DNA of 21,462 nt from the NCBI RefSeq assembly GCF_002377945.1, contig NZ_DFQV01000001.1, positions 1 through 21,462 on the forward strand, read 5' to 3'. Positions 8,205 to 16,197 of this stretch are shown piece by piece; positions within the stretch are counted from its first letter, which is position 1; every line of letters begins with the position of its first letter. The notes under the pieces were generated by a model. The model saw only the letters and a program-made list of their open reading frames with translations, was not told the DNA's origin and ran no database searches. This DNA comes from Psychrobacter sp. UBA3480 (GTDB lineage: Bacteria; Pseudomonadota; Gammaproteobacteria; Pseudomonadales; Moraxellaceae). A program made the position numbers and the translations under genes.

Positions 8205-9782
8205 ATGATTCAGAATAAATACGACTCTAAAGCAAGACAACAATCTTTTAAGACTGCTTCATCCTCTATAAGCAGCACTATCGCATCTAAAAAGCGAGCC
8301 TACCTCAGTGCTAGCGTAATTTTTGCTTTTAGCGTCTTAGCTACTACCGCGCAGGCAGATACAACAGCTGCTGAAGATTACCGCGCACCTGCTGCAGTCG
8401 ATGCAAGTGCGCCAATTGCTGCCTTATCTAAACTGACCAGCTTAGATGATGACAAACCTTTAAAAGTCACCGTACCGACCATTCAACAGTTTAAGACCAA
8501 GTCTGGCGTACCTGTTATGTTTGTACAAACGACCACCTTGCCAATCGTCGATGTGGATTTGCGTTTTAATGCTGGTAGCGCGCGTGATGGTAGTATCAAA
8601 AAGGATGGTTTTGGTATTGCTAATATGACAGCGACGATGCTCGAACAGGGCTCCAAAAGTCTAGATGAGAACGCATTTACACGTGCAGTGGAAACGTTGG
8701 GCATCAATCTAAGCAGTAGCGCATATAAAGATATGTTTATTGTTTCACTGCGTAGCCTATCTGATGACAAGCATCTTCTGCCAGCCATTGACTTAATGAC
8801 ACAGATGGTAAGTGAGCCTACGTTTGACGAGCAAGTTCTAGCTCGCAATAAAGCAAGACTGTTGGTAGGCCTGCAGCAACAAAAACAAGATCCCAATAGC
8901 CTAGCAAGTATCGCTTTCAATGATGCTTTGTACGGTACTCACCCTTACGCGCATCCATCAGTCGGCACGCTAGAAAGCGTTCCTACGATTGAGAAACAAC
9001 AACTGATAGACTTTAAAAACAAATATCTGGTAGCAGCAAACGCGTCTGTTGCTATGACAGGCAACCTGACATTAGAACAAGCCAAAAAACTGGCAGAAGA
9101 CATCACTGCTAAATTGCCTACCGGCCAAGCTGCCACTGATTTACCTGAGCCGAAACCGCTTACTAAAGCGCAGCACGTTCATATTCCATTCCCAAGCACT
9201 CAAACCACTGTACTCATGGGACAGCTGGGTAGTAAACGGGCAACTGACCCAATAGCACAGCAGCAGCAGACCAACTTTGCTGTTGGAAACGAAGTCATGG
9301 CAGGCAGTGACTTTAATGCGCGACTAATGACGGAGGTAAGACAGAACCTCGGCTATACTTATGGAATCTCGGGATCGATGAATCCGATGCTCTCTCGAGG
9401 TCCCTACCAGATTGGTTTTTCAACACGTAATGACAAGGCGCGTGCGGCTATTGATGCAAGCTTAGCGGTTATCAATGAGACGCTAGACAAGGGTATCACC
9501 AATGAGGAGATGCGCTTAACTACAGATAATTTGAAAAACAGCTTCCCGATGGGGTTTGCGAGCAATGCTGGTATTAATAGCTTACTTGGAATGATGAATT
9601 TTTACCAATTGCCGAATAATTACTTAGCTGACTATACCAATCGCATTGATCAAGTCACACTTTCAGAGGTCAATCAAACCATGCGAGATACGCTAAAGCC
9701 TGATAACTTTTTAATAGTTACGGTTGGGCAAGAAGATCCTTGGAAAGAAAAGAAAGTGGTAGAAAAAACCAGTAAGAAATAA
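8205..9782 (+). CDS. M16-family peptidase-like protein, non-catalytic partner
   Basis: Second member of the M16 pair. The fold is recognisable from FNAGSARDG, the GIANMTATMLEQGSK segment where HxxEH would be, FSVLR-type strands and the C-terminal EVRQNLGYTYGISGSM, which is the Arg/Tyr substrate-binding motif typical of the non-catalytic subunit. The zinc ligands are absent, so it should not be active alone. The N-terminus has an unusually long n-region (about 30 residues, Ser- and Lys-rich) before the hydrophobic core and a probable signal peptidase I site at ATTAQA (about residue 52), so the mature protein is periplasmic and not lipidated. The start at 8205 is the only ATG before the signal core. 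It probably forms a heterodimer with the upstream lipoprotein subunit and is co-transcribed with it. Confidence 0.9.
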   Translation: MIQNKYDSKARQQSFKTASSSISSTIASKKRAYLSASVIFAFSVLATTAQADTTAAEDYRAPAAVDASAPIAALSKLTSLDDDKPLKVTVPTIQQFKTKSGVPVMFVQTTTLPIVDVDLRFNAGSARDGSIKKDGFGIANMTATMLEQGSKSLDENAFTRAVETLGINLSSSAYKDMFIVSLRSLSDDKHLLPAIDLMTQMVSEPTFDEQVLARNKARLLVGLQQQKQDPNSLASIAFNDALYGTHPYAHPSVGTLESVPTIEKQQLIDFKNKYLVAANASVAMTGNLTLEQAKKLAEDITAKLPTGQAATDLPEPKPLTKAQHVHIPFPSTQTTVLMGQLGSKRATDPIAQQQQTNFAVGNEVMAGSDFNARLMTEVRQNLGYTYGISGSMNPMLSRGPYQIGFSTRNDKARAAIDASLAVINETLDKGITNEEMRLTTDNLKNSFPMGFASNAGINSLLGMMNFYQLPNNYLADYTNRIDQVTLSEVNQTMRDTLKPDNFLIVTVGQEDPWKEKKVVEKTSKK

Positions 9783-9822
9783 ATCGCTAGGAAGCAATAT
9801 TAGAAATAAGCGTTATCAATCC

Positions 9823-9871
9823 AATGGACGTATTATAAATGGTAAAAAATACTACTCATAATATGTCCATT
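9823..9871. repeat. 14-base-pair inverted repeat between converging genes
   Basis: Positions 9823-9836 pair with 9858-9871 over 14 bases with a single G.U pair, around a 21-base loop that can itself fold weakly. It lies in the 148-base gap between the M16 partner and the leftward lipoprotein gene. There is no T run on either side, so it is not a standard intrinsic terminator; it may still protect 3' ends. Confidence 0.5.
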
Positions 9872-9930
9872 TAAATATTTGAACGGCTATAATCTTTAAA
9901 TAAGAAGCAGAACATTCTTAATGCTTGGCA

Positions 9931-10506
9931 TTAGGAATACTTGGCGTCAGAAATTTTTAGCGCAACATCATAGACAAAATGCTCAGGCTTATGGGTAGCC
10001 CCGTTATAGCTCAAACGGATAACATGCTTATCATAAGACGTCACTTTATAATTACCATTGGCAAAGTTATGTAGCGTCGGCACAATTAATAGCGCTTCTA
10101 TTTGACGGTTATCTACTTTAACATTGAGGCGCTGACCCTCTCGCGGATATAAGAAATAATCACAGTAGTCATTTACCATGACCTCTGATATACGTTCGAT
10201 AACCTGATTACCTGTTTCTTCTTGAATTAATTTTGGACAGACATCAGAGCGCTTAGAGGCTAAACGAGCGTAAGAGTTCTTGATACTATCTTCTATCTCT
10301 TTAGAGCTTTGTATATGTCTATCAGCTTTATCCGTCACTATCATATTGTTTTCAGAGGACATCTCTGTACTACACGCATTAATCAATAATACCGACATAA
10401 GTGCAGAAGTAAACAAAGCGCCATACTTATAGTTCGAGTGCAAAAAACTTTGCTTCTCGTTATTTAATTTATGATAGTTTTTCATTGTCGAGCGCTGATT
10501 TTTCAT
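9931..10506 (-). CDS. Predicted lipoprotein, function unknown
   Basis: I do not recognise the family. The 191-residue product has a long polar, basic N-terminus, a hydrophobic segment (about 29-42) and a lipobox-like LINAC with Cys45; Asn at -2 is unusual but tolerated. A Met at residue 8 (10485) is an equally possible start, giving a more normal signal length, and neither start has a clear ribosome site. The mature part has a short helical-looking region (about 60-110), two cysteines (C90, C115) that could form a disulfide in the periplasm, and a C-terminal half with alternating beta-strand-like segments (LNVKV, EALLIVP, NYKVTSYDKHVIRLSY, HFVYDVALKI). It reads in the same direction as the M15 peptidase gene, 268 bases downstream of it; the AT-rich gap between them holds nothing I can identify. 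Confidence 0.75.
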   Translation of the reverse strand: MKNQRSTMKNYHKLNNEKQSFLHSNYKYGALFTSALMSVLLINACSTEMSSENNMIVTDKADRHIQSSKEIEDSIKNSYARLASKRSDVCPKLIQEETGNQVIERISEVMVNDYCDYFLYPREGQRLNVKVDNRQIEALLIVPTLHNFANGNYKVTSYDKHVIRLSYNGATHKPEHFVYDVALKISDAKYS

Positions 10507-10774
10507 AGTTTTCGCTTAAAGTAAATTTGGTGGTTTTCTTTATAAGCCATGAAAATATAAAGGCGATTGATAACAGATATTATTAAAGCATAGTTTTTAA
10601 AGACCAAACAAATTTTTAATGAACTCATGCATCTATCCTATGAATCCTACCAAATAATTACAAAATTATTATTTTTAGTAAACACCGGAATAGTATATAT
10701 AAAAATGAATATATATCTAGCGTTATCTCGGCTAACTTTATAATTATTTGAATTCTCGATTCTTGATAAATCAA

Positions 10775-11722
10775 TTAATAGCGGCAAGAAGAGGAGCTAC
10801 TAGCGTGATTGAACCCCCACTTACGATAACCATCAGTATCTAAATGAATAGCCCCTGTCGCATATAATCCTAAGCCAAAGTTATAAGGCTGTCCTTGATA
10901 CTGCCAAAACTGGCATAAGCCATCATGCATGGTACTCAAGCGCCATAAATTGTCTTCGTACTCAGGTACCCAGATATCCATAGCACTTGCATTCATATGC
11001 TTACTACCGTCTGCCCCGCCTGCACAATCATTCAAACCTGGGTTACGATATACCGAACGTATCTCACTACTAAGTGGTAAAATACCTTGGTTTTTCAACT
11101 CACTATAAAGGCGTAATGTTGGTACAATGTTAGACCATAGTTCTTGAGGTGGCAGTTGATAAGGCTCATACCCGCATTTACTCCAACTACGGGCAGTCGT
11201 CAGCAGTTGAGACAATGGCGGTACATTCTGTGATCCGACTCGTGCGCTAAGATAACGCTCATACTCTGCTACTTGTCTGGCACGATAACTATTGCTATTT
11301 AACCACGCGTTAAAGTCCATATTCATAGAATCGTTATAAGCACCATTATAGGTGTTGTTTGCTGTACTATAAGTAGTACCACGTCTCACTACATTCACAC
11401 GTTTGTTTTCTTCAATGGACAACCTAGCATCAATCTCGAAATCACGCTGCTTTTGCACAATCAAGTTTTGCATACTGTCGCCATTTGATGCACTCGCACC
11501 ACTCAACATAGTGACACCAGGACGCTGATTTGAACTGTTGGCAGATGGCGTTATATACGCATTACTGTTATTGCTTGTACTGCTACTTTGACGTATTTGA
11601 ATACGGCGTTCACTATCGTCGCTGATAATAACGGCATGAGCACTGACACTGCCAGCACATAGAATAAGAGTAATAATAGGTTGGCAAATCTGCCTATACG
11701 CATGGATTTTTAATTTTATCAT
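10775..11722 (-). CDS. Secreted M15A-like peptidase (peptidoglycan endopeptidase/carboxypeptidase)
   Basis: Probable periplasmic zinc peptidase acting on peptidoglycan peptides. The C-terminal part matches the M15A (Peptidase_M15_3) pattern: SVYRNPGLNDCAGGADGSKH (224-242), then His242-x6-Asp249 (HMNASAMD) and AIHLD with His293, giving the three zinc ligands, and GYRKW. A signal peptide ends at VSAHA (about residue 30). Between signal and catalytic domain lie about 90 Ser/Asn/Thr-rich residues and a helical segment with Tyr/Arg-rich sequence (about 136-165) of unknown role. The start at 11722 gives the short basic n-region expected. It is divergent from rodA, 285 bases apart, which fits a cell-wall role. 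Bond specificity (D-Ala-D-Ala carboxypeptidase or endopeptidase) cannot be read from the sequence. Confidence 0.82.
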   Translation of the reverse strand: MIKLKIHAYRQICQPIITLILCAGSVSAHAVIISDDSERRIQIRQSSSTSNNSNAYITPSANSSNQRPGVTMLSGASASNGDSMQNLIVQKQRDFEIDARLSIEENKRVNVVRRGTTYSTANNTYNGAYNDSMNMDFNAWLNSNSYRARQVAEYERYLSARVGSQNVPPLSQLLTTARSWSKCGYEPYQLPPQELWSNIVPTLRLYSELKNQGILPLSSEIRSVYRNPGLNDCAGGADGSKHMNASAMDIWVPEYEDNLWRLSTMHDGLCQFWQYQGQPYNFGLGLYATGAIHLDTDGYRKWGFNHASSSSSCRY

Positions 11723-11819
11723 TGCAAGAAACTACCGCTAAAAACGTTTTATCGATACTATCAAATTTTCAACAAGCAGGCTAAACTATCGCTTCTAATT
11801 TGAAGTTCAATATTGATAA

Positions 11820-11848
11820 TTAACACTTATCCTTACAACTTTTATAAT
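11820..11848 (+). promoter_or_regulatory. Strong sigma70 promoter for rodA
   Basis: TTAACA (11820-11825), exactly 17 bases, then a perfect TATAAT (11843-11848), the best promoter match in the window. Transcription should start near 11855, giving a leader of about 150 bases before rodA. The gap is shared with the divergent M15 peptidase gene, for which no clear promoter is seen. Confidence 0.6.
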
Positions 11849-11892
11849 GGAGTGACTTTATTACTTACTTGTGAGTTATCTAGTTGTTGATT

Positions 11893-11956
11893 ACTCTCAT
11901 ACTTCTATTAGAGTCGGTACTTTTAAGTACGCTTCTCATCATTATTTATAATGAGA
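11893..11956 (+). promoter_or_regulatory. Row of three hairpins in the rodA leader
   Basis: Downstream of the promoter the leader can form three consecutive hairpins: ACTCT (11893-11897) with AGAGT (11910-11914); GTACT (11917-11921) with AGTAC (11926-11930); and TCTCAT (11934-11939) with ATGAGA (11951-11956), which can extend inward. No run of T follows, and the pattern matches no riboswitch class I know. Confidence 0.35.
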
Positions 11957-12007
11957 TAATTTAGTTAGTACTTCCCTCCTACACCAATTGTTAGCCAAAT
12001 TCTGCCT

Positions 12008-13150
12008 ATGTCTTCTAACCCGCAATATCGTTTTTCACGTCAGAGCCATCATTTGGGTCAAGGTCATGCACCGACGCTATGGCAACGTATTCATATCGAC
12101 CCATGGTTAACTTTACTGTTATTGACGGTTTGTTGTATTGGTCTGACGATTCTATACAGCGCCGCCAGCCAAGATATTGGTATGGTCATTCGCCAAATGG
12201 TCAGTTATGGAGTGGCATTCGCGGTAATGTTTACCATGGCGCAGATACCGCCCAGTCTCTATCGTACTTTTACGCCCATATTTTATGTCTTAGGACTTAT
12301 ATTATTGGTATTGGTAGATATTATCGGTGAAGTACGTATGGGTGCTCAGCGCTGGATCAATTTGCCTGGGTTCGGTAGTGTGCAGCCTTCAGAGTTTATG
12401 AAGCTTGGTATGCCAATGATGTGTGCTTGGTTTTTGTCTAAGCGTGATTTGCCACCGTCAGCATCTAGCATTGCTATTACCTTAGCATTGATCATTGTAC
12501 CGGTGCTATTAATTGCTAAAGAGCCTGATCTTGGTACGTCGTTACTGGTCGCTGCTAGCGGCATATTTGTGCTTTTCTTAGCAGGCCTCTCGTGGCGATT
12601 GATTTCTGCTGCTGTAATTTTAGCTGTGCCGTTTATTGCTTTTGCTTGGAACTTTTTACTTCATGACTATCAGCGTACGCGGGTATTAACACTCCTTAAT
12701 CCTGAAGCAGATGTACAAGGTGCTGGATGGAACATCATTCAATCGAAGACAGCCATTGGCTCTGGTGGTCTTACTGGAAAAGGCTATCTAGAAGGCACGC
12801 AATCACACCTACATTTCCTACCAGAAGGCCATACTGACTTTATTATTGCCGCCTTCTCCGAAGAGTTTGGTTTACTCGGTGTGATGCTACTGATGTTCAT
12901 TTATTTCTGCCTTTTATCACGCGCCTTATATATCGCTTTCACTCATCCTGATGTTTATAGTAGATTGTTGGCTGGTGCTATCGCCATGTCTTTCTTTGTT
13001 TATATATTCGTCAATGTCGGCATGGTTGGCGGCATTTTGCCTGTCGTAGGTGTTCCACTACCATTTATTAGTTATGGGGGTACGGCTATCGTGACTCTGA
13101 TGGCAGGATTTGGCCTACTCATGTCTATCCATACACATAAATCCGGCTAA
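12008..13150 (+). CDS. rodA: Peptidoglycan glycosyltransferase RodA (SEDS family)
   Basis: Integral inner-membrane SEDS polymerase that extends glycan strands from lipid II for cell elongation, together with the class B penicillin-binding protein PBP2. The 380 residues hold about ten hydrophobic helices and the family signatures: GAQRWINLPGFGSVQPSEFMKLGM (112-135), IAKEPDLGTSLL, and PEGHTDFIIAAFSEEFGLLG (272-291) with the catalytic Asp277 corresponding to E. coli Asp262, then the C-terminal PFISYGGTA. The TDF/PEGHTDF form separates RodA from FtsW. The start at 12008 gives a cytosolic N-terminus of about 32 residues before the first helix; its ribosome site is weak. The usual upstream partner mrdA (PBP2) is not in the window. 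rlpA follows on the same strand after a terminator and a long gap, and an M15-type peptidase is divergent. Confidence 0.96.
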   Translation: MSSNPQYRFSRQSHHLGQGHAPTLWQRIHIDPWLTLLLLTVCCIGLTILYSAASQDIGMVIRQMVSYGVAFAVMFTMAQIPPSLYRTFTPIFYVLGLILLVLVDIIGEVRMGAQRWINLPGFGSVQPSEFMKLGMPMMCAWFLSKRDLPPSASSIAITLALIIVPVLLIAKEPDLGTSLLVAASGIFVLFLAGLSWRLISAAVILAVPFIAFAWNFLLHDYQRTRVLTLLNPEADVQGAGWNIIQSKTAIGSGGLTGKGYLEGTQSHLHFLPEGHTDFIIAAFSEEFGLLGVMLLMFIYFCLLSRALYIAFTHPDVYSRLLAGAIAMSFFVYIFVNVGMVGGILPVVGVPLPFISYGGTAIVTLMAGFGLLMSIHTHKSG

Positions 13151-13265
13151 CTTGTATAATATACTTTCTGTATAATTCGTCTTTCAAGTAAGTCGTTATA
13201 ATAATTATGGTAGTACCATTAAGATAAATTGTTTTGTACTACTAATGATTTGATAAAAGACAATG

Positions 13266-13312
13266 AGCCATAGCGTGAAGCAGAGTTTTATCCTTAGCGC
13301 TGTGGCTTTTTT
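13266..13312 (+). terminator. Intrinsic terminator downstream of rodA
   Basis: AGCCATAGCG (13266-13275) pairs with CGCTGTGGCT (13298-13307) over ten positions with one G.U pair, and six T residues end at 13312. The 22-base loop is larger than usual. It is 115 bases after the rodA stop, so it ends either the rodA transcript or a separate small RNA. Confidence 0.7.
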
Positions 13313-13734
13313 ATTTTAATGGTCTTCATATAATTTATGTTCATATCAATCACTAGAATAGTTACAAATCCGAAATAATTGTTCGTTTTAGTGCCTCTTA
13401 TTTTTAATAGTAAATAGACATGATTTTCAATATGAGTTAATCGCCTATAAGTTCAGAAAGATTTTATTCCTTGTTTTTTACAAAAAATTGCGTTAACCTC
13501 GTTTTACTGTACTCTGATACATAACCCGTACATAGCTACTAATAAACTTTGCATTTAAATATATTTAGGTTGTAGCGTAGCCGTATAGTTAGCATCTTGT
13601 AGATTCCAGACTTTCAAATACACTACTTAATTAACGGTTTGATAACAAAGCGATACGCGATGTCCTCTGAACCTTTTATTAACGTAGCACTCTAAAGAAG
13701 TTTGTAGATCGCACATCATGTAAATACAACATAT

Positions 13735-13749
13735 AGTGACATTGTCACT
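13735..13749. promoter_or_regulatory. 15-base perfect palindrome, candidate operator
   Basis: AGTGACA, one central T and TGTCACT form an exact inverted repeat about 235 bases before rlpA. The seven-base half-sites with a one-base centre fit a site for a dimeric helix-turn-helix repressor. No matching regulator gene lies in the window. Confidence 0.35.
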
Positions 13750-13804
13750 TAGTCCTGATTTTGGACTTTGTATTCAATGCTTATCGCTAACTATCATTTG
13801 AGCG

Positions 13805-13849
13805 TATCATCAGTCACTTTAGCTCTGTTTCTGCTGAATACTGATGATA
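13805..13849 (+). repeat. Extended hairpin upstream of rlpA
   Basis: TATCATCAGT (13805-13814) pairs perfectly with ACTGATGATA (13840-13849). Inside it TTTAGC can pair with GCTGAA with one G.U pair, separated from the outer stem by a small internal loop, giving about 16 base pairs with a nine-base loop. No T run follows. It lies about 135 bases before the rlpA start. Confidence 0.5.
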
Positions 13850-13983
13850 ATGAAATGAAAAATTACCATATATTAATATCTATAAGAGCCGCTCATTAAT
13901 CAATATGAAAATAATAGATTAATGCCATGCTCAATCTAAAATATTTAGAGTTAGGTTTTGATGTATAAGTTATAGAGGTATTT

Positions 13984-14598
13984 ATGAACAAGCGTTTATC
14001 TGGTTTACTTACAATGTCAGCAATGTTATTTGCTGGCTCTGCAGTCGCTACCAATGCAAATGCTGTAGAAGCAAAGACCACACTTGCTATGATTTCGCAA
14101 GATAACGCCTCCCACATTGACCGTGTACTTGGTGAATTAAGCCGTCAACATGATGGTGCATCAAGTTTGGTAAAGTCAGCCCGTCAGCCGACTTCATTGG
14201 CACTTAGCAGCTCATTGTTAGCCAACGATACGACACAAGTTACCAATGACGAAGATGTATTAGAGCGTCTAACAGCTGTTGCCTCTAACTCTGTCAGCAA
14301 ATTTAAGCAAACTGGCCTCGCGTCTTGGTATGGTCGTAAGTTTCATGGTCGCAAGACTGCCAGTGGCGAAACTTTTGACATGAACGGTTTAACTGCAGCG
14401 CATCGCTCATTGCCATTGAACTGCTATGTCAAAGTCACTAACAAGACCAATGGCAAAAGTGTCGTGGTAAAAGTGAACGATCGTGGCCCATTTCATGGTA
14501 ACCGTGTATTAGACTTATCTTATGGTGCCGCCAAAAAACTCGGTATTACGAGTAAAGGCGTGGGTAACGTTGCTATTGAGCGCGTTGCAGGACCTTAA
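13984..14598 (+). CDS. rlpA: RlpA-type double-psi beta-barrel protein, secreted
   Basis: Septal-ring lytic transglycosylase family (RlpA), which in characterised members cuts glycan strands lacking stem peptides. The double-psi beta-barrel fills the C-terminal half: GLASWYGRKFHGRKTASGETFD (111-132, with the candidate catalytic His121), NGLTAAHRSLPLNCYVKVTN, and VKVNDRGPFHGNRVLDLSYGAAKKLG (162-187, with the candidate catalytic Asp166). The N-terminus is a normal signal peptide with a probable cleavage after NANA (about residue 27); there is no lipobox Cys, and there is no SPOR domain after the barrel, unlike E. coli RlpA (362 residues). Residues 30-105 are a variable linker. The ATG at 13984 has AGAGG five bases upstream. 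Genes rodA and rlpA are neighbours in many gammaproteobacteria, which supports the name. Confidence 0.9.
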   Translation: MNKRLSGLLTMSAMLFAGSAVATNANAVEAKTTLAMISQDNASHIDRVLGELSRQHDGASSLVKSARQPTSLALSSSLLANDTTQVTNDEDVLERLTAVASNSVSKFKQTGLASWYGRKFHGRKTASGETFDMNGLTAAHRSLPLNCYVKVTNKTNGKSVVVKVNDRGPFHGNRVLDLSYGAAKKLGITSKGVGNVAIERVAGP

Positions 14599-14646
14599 CT
14601 TTAGGTATCAGTTTTAGAGACTAATAATATTGCTAGCCTATATAGC

Positions 14647-14683
14647 AAAAAAAGCCTAACTCATCATTAGTTAGGCTTTTTTT
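14647..14683. terminator. Bidirectional intrinsic terminator between rlpA and radA
   Basis: GCCTAACT (14654-14661) pairs perfectly with AGTTAGGC (14669-14676) around a seven-base loop, with seven A before (14647-14653) and seven T after (14677-14683). It can stop rlpA transcripts and leftward radA transcripts alike. Confidence 0.95.
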
Positions 14684-14760
14684 ATGGTCTATATTTATCG
14701 TTCCAAACTAACAGTAGCGACTAAACTACTCAAAACAAAGTACTACTAATTCTATATAAC

Positions 14761-16197
14761 TTATAACTCAAAGGCGCTTTCGATAGCATCATCGAGTCGC
14801 TCAACAGCAATCACATTGATACCTTTAAACTGAGGCGCATCTTTAGCAGGCGCATTGGCCTTTGGAATGATGGCATGTTTAAACCCATGTTTCATCGCTT
14901 CTTTCAAGCGTTCTTGTCCGTTAGGTACTGGGCGTATCTCGCCCGATAGACCCACTTCACCAAATACTGCTAATGAAGATGGTAACGCCCTCTCTTTAAT
15001 ACTTGAAGCACAGGCCAACAGTACGGCCAAATCAGATCCCGTTTCTATAACTTTGACGCCACCAACAACGTTGACATAGACATCTTGTCCACTAGTATGT
15101 ATCCCGCCGTGACGATGCATCACTGCTAGTAGCATGGATAAACGTTGGAAGTCTAAACCCAGTGCCATTCTTCTAGGCGAGCCTTGTGAATCATCGACCA
15201 AGGCCTGCACTTCTACTAGTAACGGCCTTGTACCTTCACGGCTGACCATTACTACAGATCCAGCAACAGGTTTGTCATAACGACTTAAAAATATCGCTGA
15301 TGGATTGGCGACTTCTTTGAGCCCCATATCAGTCATACCAAAGATACCCAGTTCATTAACCGCACCAAAGCGATTCTTGACCGCACGAATCATACGAAAA
15401 CGCGAGTCAGACTGGCCTTCAAAATAAAGTACGGTATCAACCATATGCTCCAATACTCGCGGACCCGCTAACGTACCTTCTTTGGTTACATGTCCTACTA
15501 AAAATAGCGCTGTCCCTGTTTGCTTAGCATAGCGAGTCAAAATTGCAGCAGACTCTCTAATCTGACTGACACCACCTGGTGCAGAGTTAATAGCGTCCGT
15601 ATAAATCGTCTGAATAGAATCAATAATAGCGATGGCTGGCTGCTCTTGCGTTAATGCAGCGCAGATAGTTTCTACGTTAGTTTCGGCCAATACACGCAGT
15701 CTATCAGCAGGCAAGTCTAAACGTTTGGCTCGCATGGCCACCTGTGCAAGTGACTCTTCACCCGTCACGTATAATGCACTACCTGCCAATGAATCAGCTC
15801 GTGCCATATTGGTCGCGGTTTGTAGCAAAATCGTTGATTTACCAATACCTGGATCACCACCGATTAACACTACGGAACCCGCCACTAACCCACCACCCAG
15901 TACGCGATCGAACTCACTGATACCGGTTGGTAGGCGTGTGTCGAGCGTCACACTTACTGCATTAAGCGGCATGACAGCACTGTGAGTACCAGAGTAGTTA
16001 CCAGCTGGCGCGCTGCTACCACGAGTAGCAGCTCGTGCGTTATTAGGCTTAGCGGTGCTCTTATTATGATGGGGCATGCTGACATTTGGGGCTTCGACCA
16101 AGCTATTCCATTCCCCGCAATCCGTACACTGTCCAGCCCATTTACCAAAATGTGCACCACAATGCTGACAGACATAGCTGCTTTTATTTTTTGCCAT
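14761..16197 (-). CDS. radA: DNA repair protein RadA
   Basis: Hexameric DnaB-like helicase/ATPase that drives branch migration in recombinational repair with RecA. At 478 residues it has the usual length and full layout: an N-terminal C4 zinc finger (C10, C13, C24, C27 in YVCQHCG...CTDCGEW), Walker A GGDPGIGKST (113-122), Walker B-type IAIIDSIQT (189-197), the RadA-specific KNRFG motif (274-278) and a C-terminal Lon-protease-like domain (about 330-478) with GEVGLSGEIRPV. The linker between zinc finger and ATPase (about 36-78) is Ala/Ser/Asn-rich and variable. The start at 16197 fits the conserved MAKxKxxYVCQxCG beginning. It is a single gene, ending at a terminator shared with rlpA; its upstream region is repeat-rich. 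Confidence 0.97.
   Translation of the reverse strand: MAKNKSSYVCQHCGAHFGKWAGQCTDCGEWNSLVEAPNVSMPHHNKSTAKPNNARAATRGSSAPAGNYSGTHSAVMPLNAVSVTLDTRLPTGISEFDRVLGGGLVAGSVVLIGGDPGIGKSTILLQTATNMARADSLAGSALYVTGEESLAQVAMRAKRLDLPADRLRVLAETNVETICAALTQEQPAIAIIDSIQTIYTDAINSAPGGVSQIRESAAILTRYAKQTGTALFLVGHVTKEGTLAGPRVLEHMVDTVLYFEGQSDSRFRMIRAVKNRFGAVNELGIFGMTDMGLKEVANPSAIFLSRYDKPVAGSVVMVSREGTRPLLVEVQALVDDSQGSPRRMALGLDFQRLSMLLAVMHRHGGIHTSGQDVYVNVVGGVKVIETGSDLAVLLACASSIKERALPSSLAVFGEVGLSGEIRPVPNGQERLKEAMKHGFKHAIIPKANAPAKDAPQFKGINVIAVERLDDAIESAFEL

Larger units (their letters stand above)
13313..13983. other. Long non-coding gap before rlpA with palindrome and hairpin
   Basis: About 670 AT-rich bases with no credible gene on either strand; the longest ATG-started frames are about a dozen codons and lack ribosome sites. 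Two structured elements stand out: a 15-base palindrome (13735-13749, AGTGACATTGTCACT) and a long inverted repeat at 13805-13849. Just after the palindrome, AGTCC and GGACT form a further small stem (about 13750-13768). They lie 140-250 bases before rlpA and may belong to its control region or leader. Confidence 0.5.

Noticed and set aside
8483..8920. 145-codon minus-strand frame inside the second M16 gene
   Set aside because: Antisense shadow; Leu/Arg/Ser-rich with no domain features, and the plus-strand gene has clear M16 homology features.
11923..11952. Second rodA promoter at TATAAT 11947-11952
   Set aside because: The hexamer at the -35 distance matches consensus poorly, and the TATAAT is part of a hairpin arm; the 11820-11848 promoter is far better.
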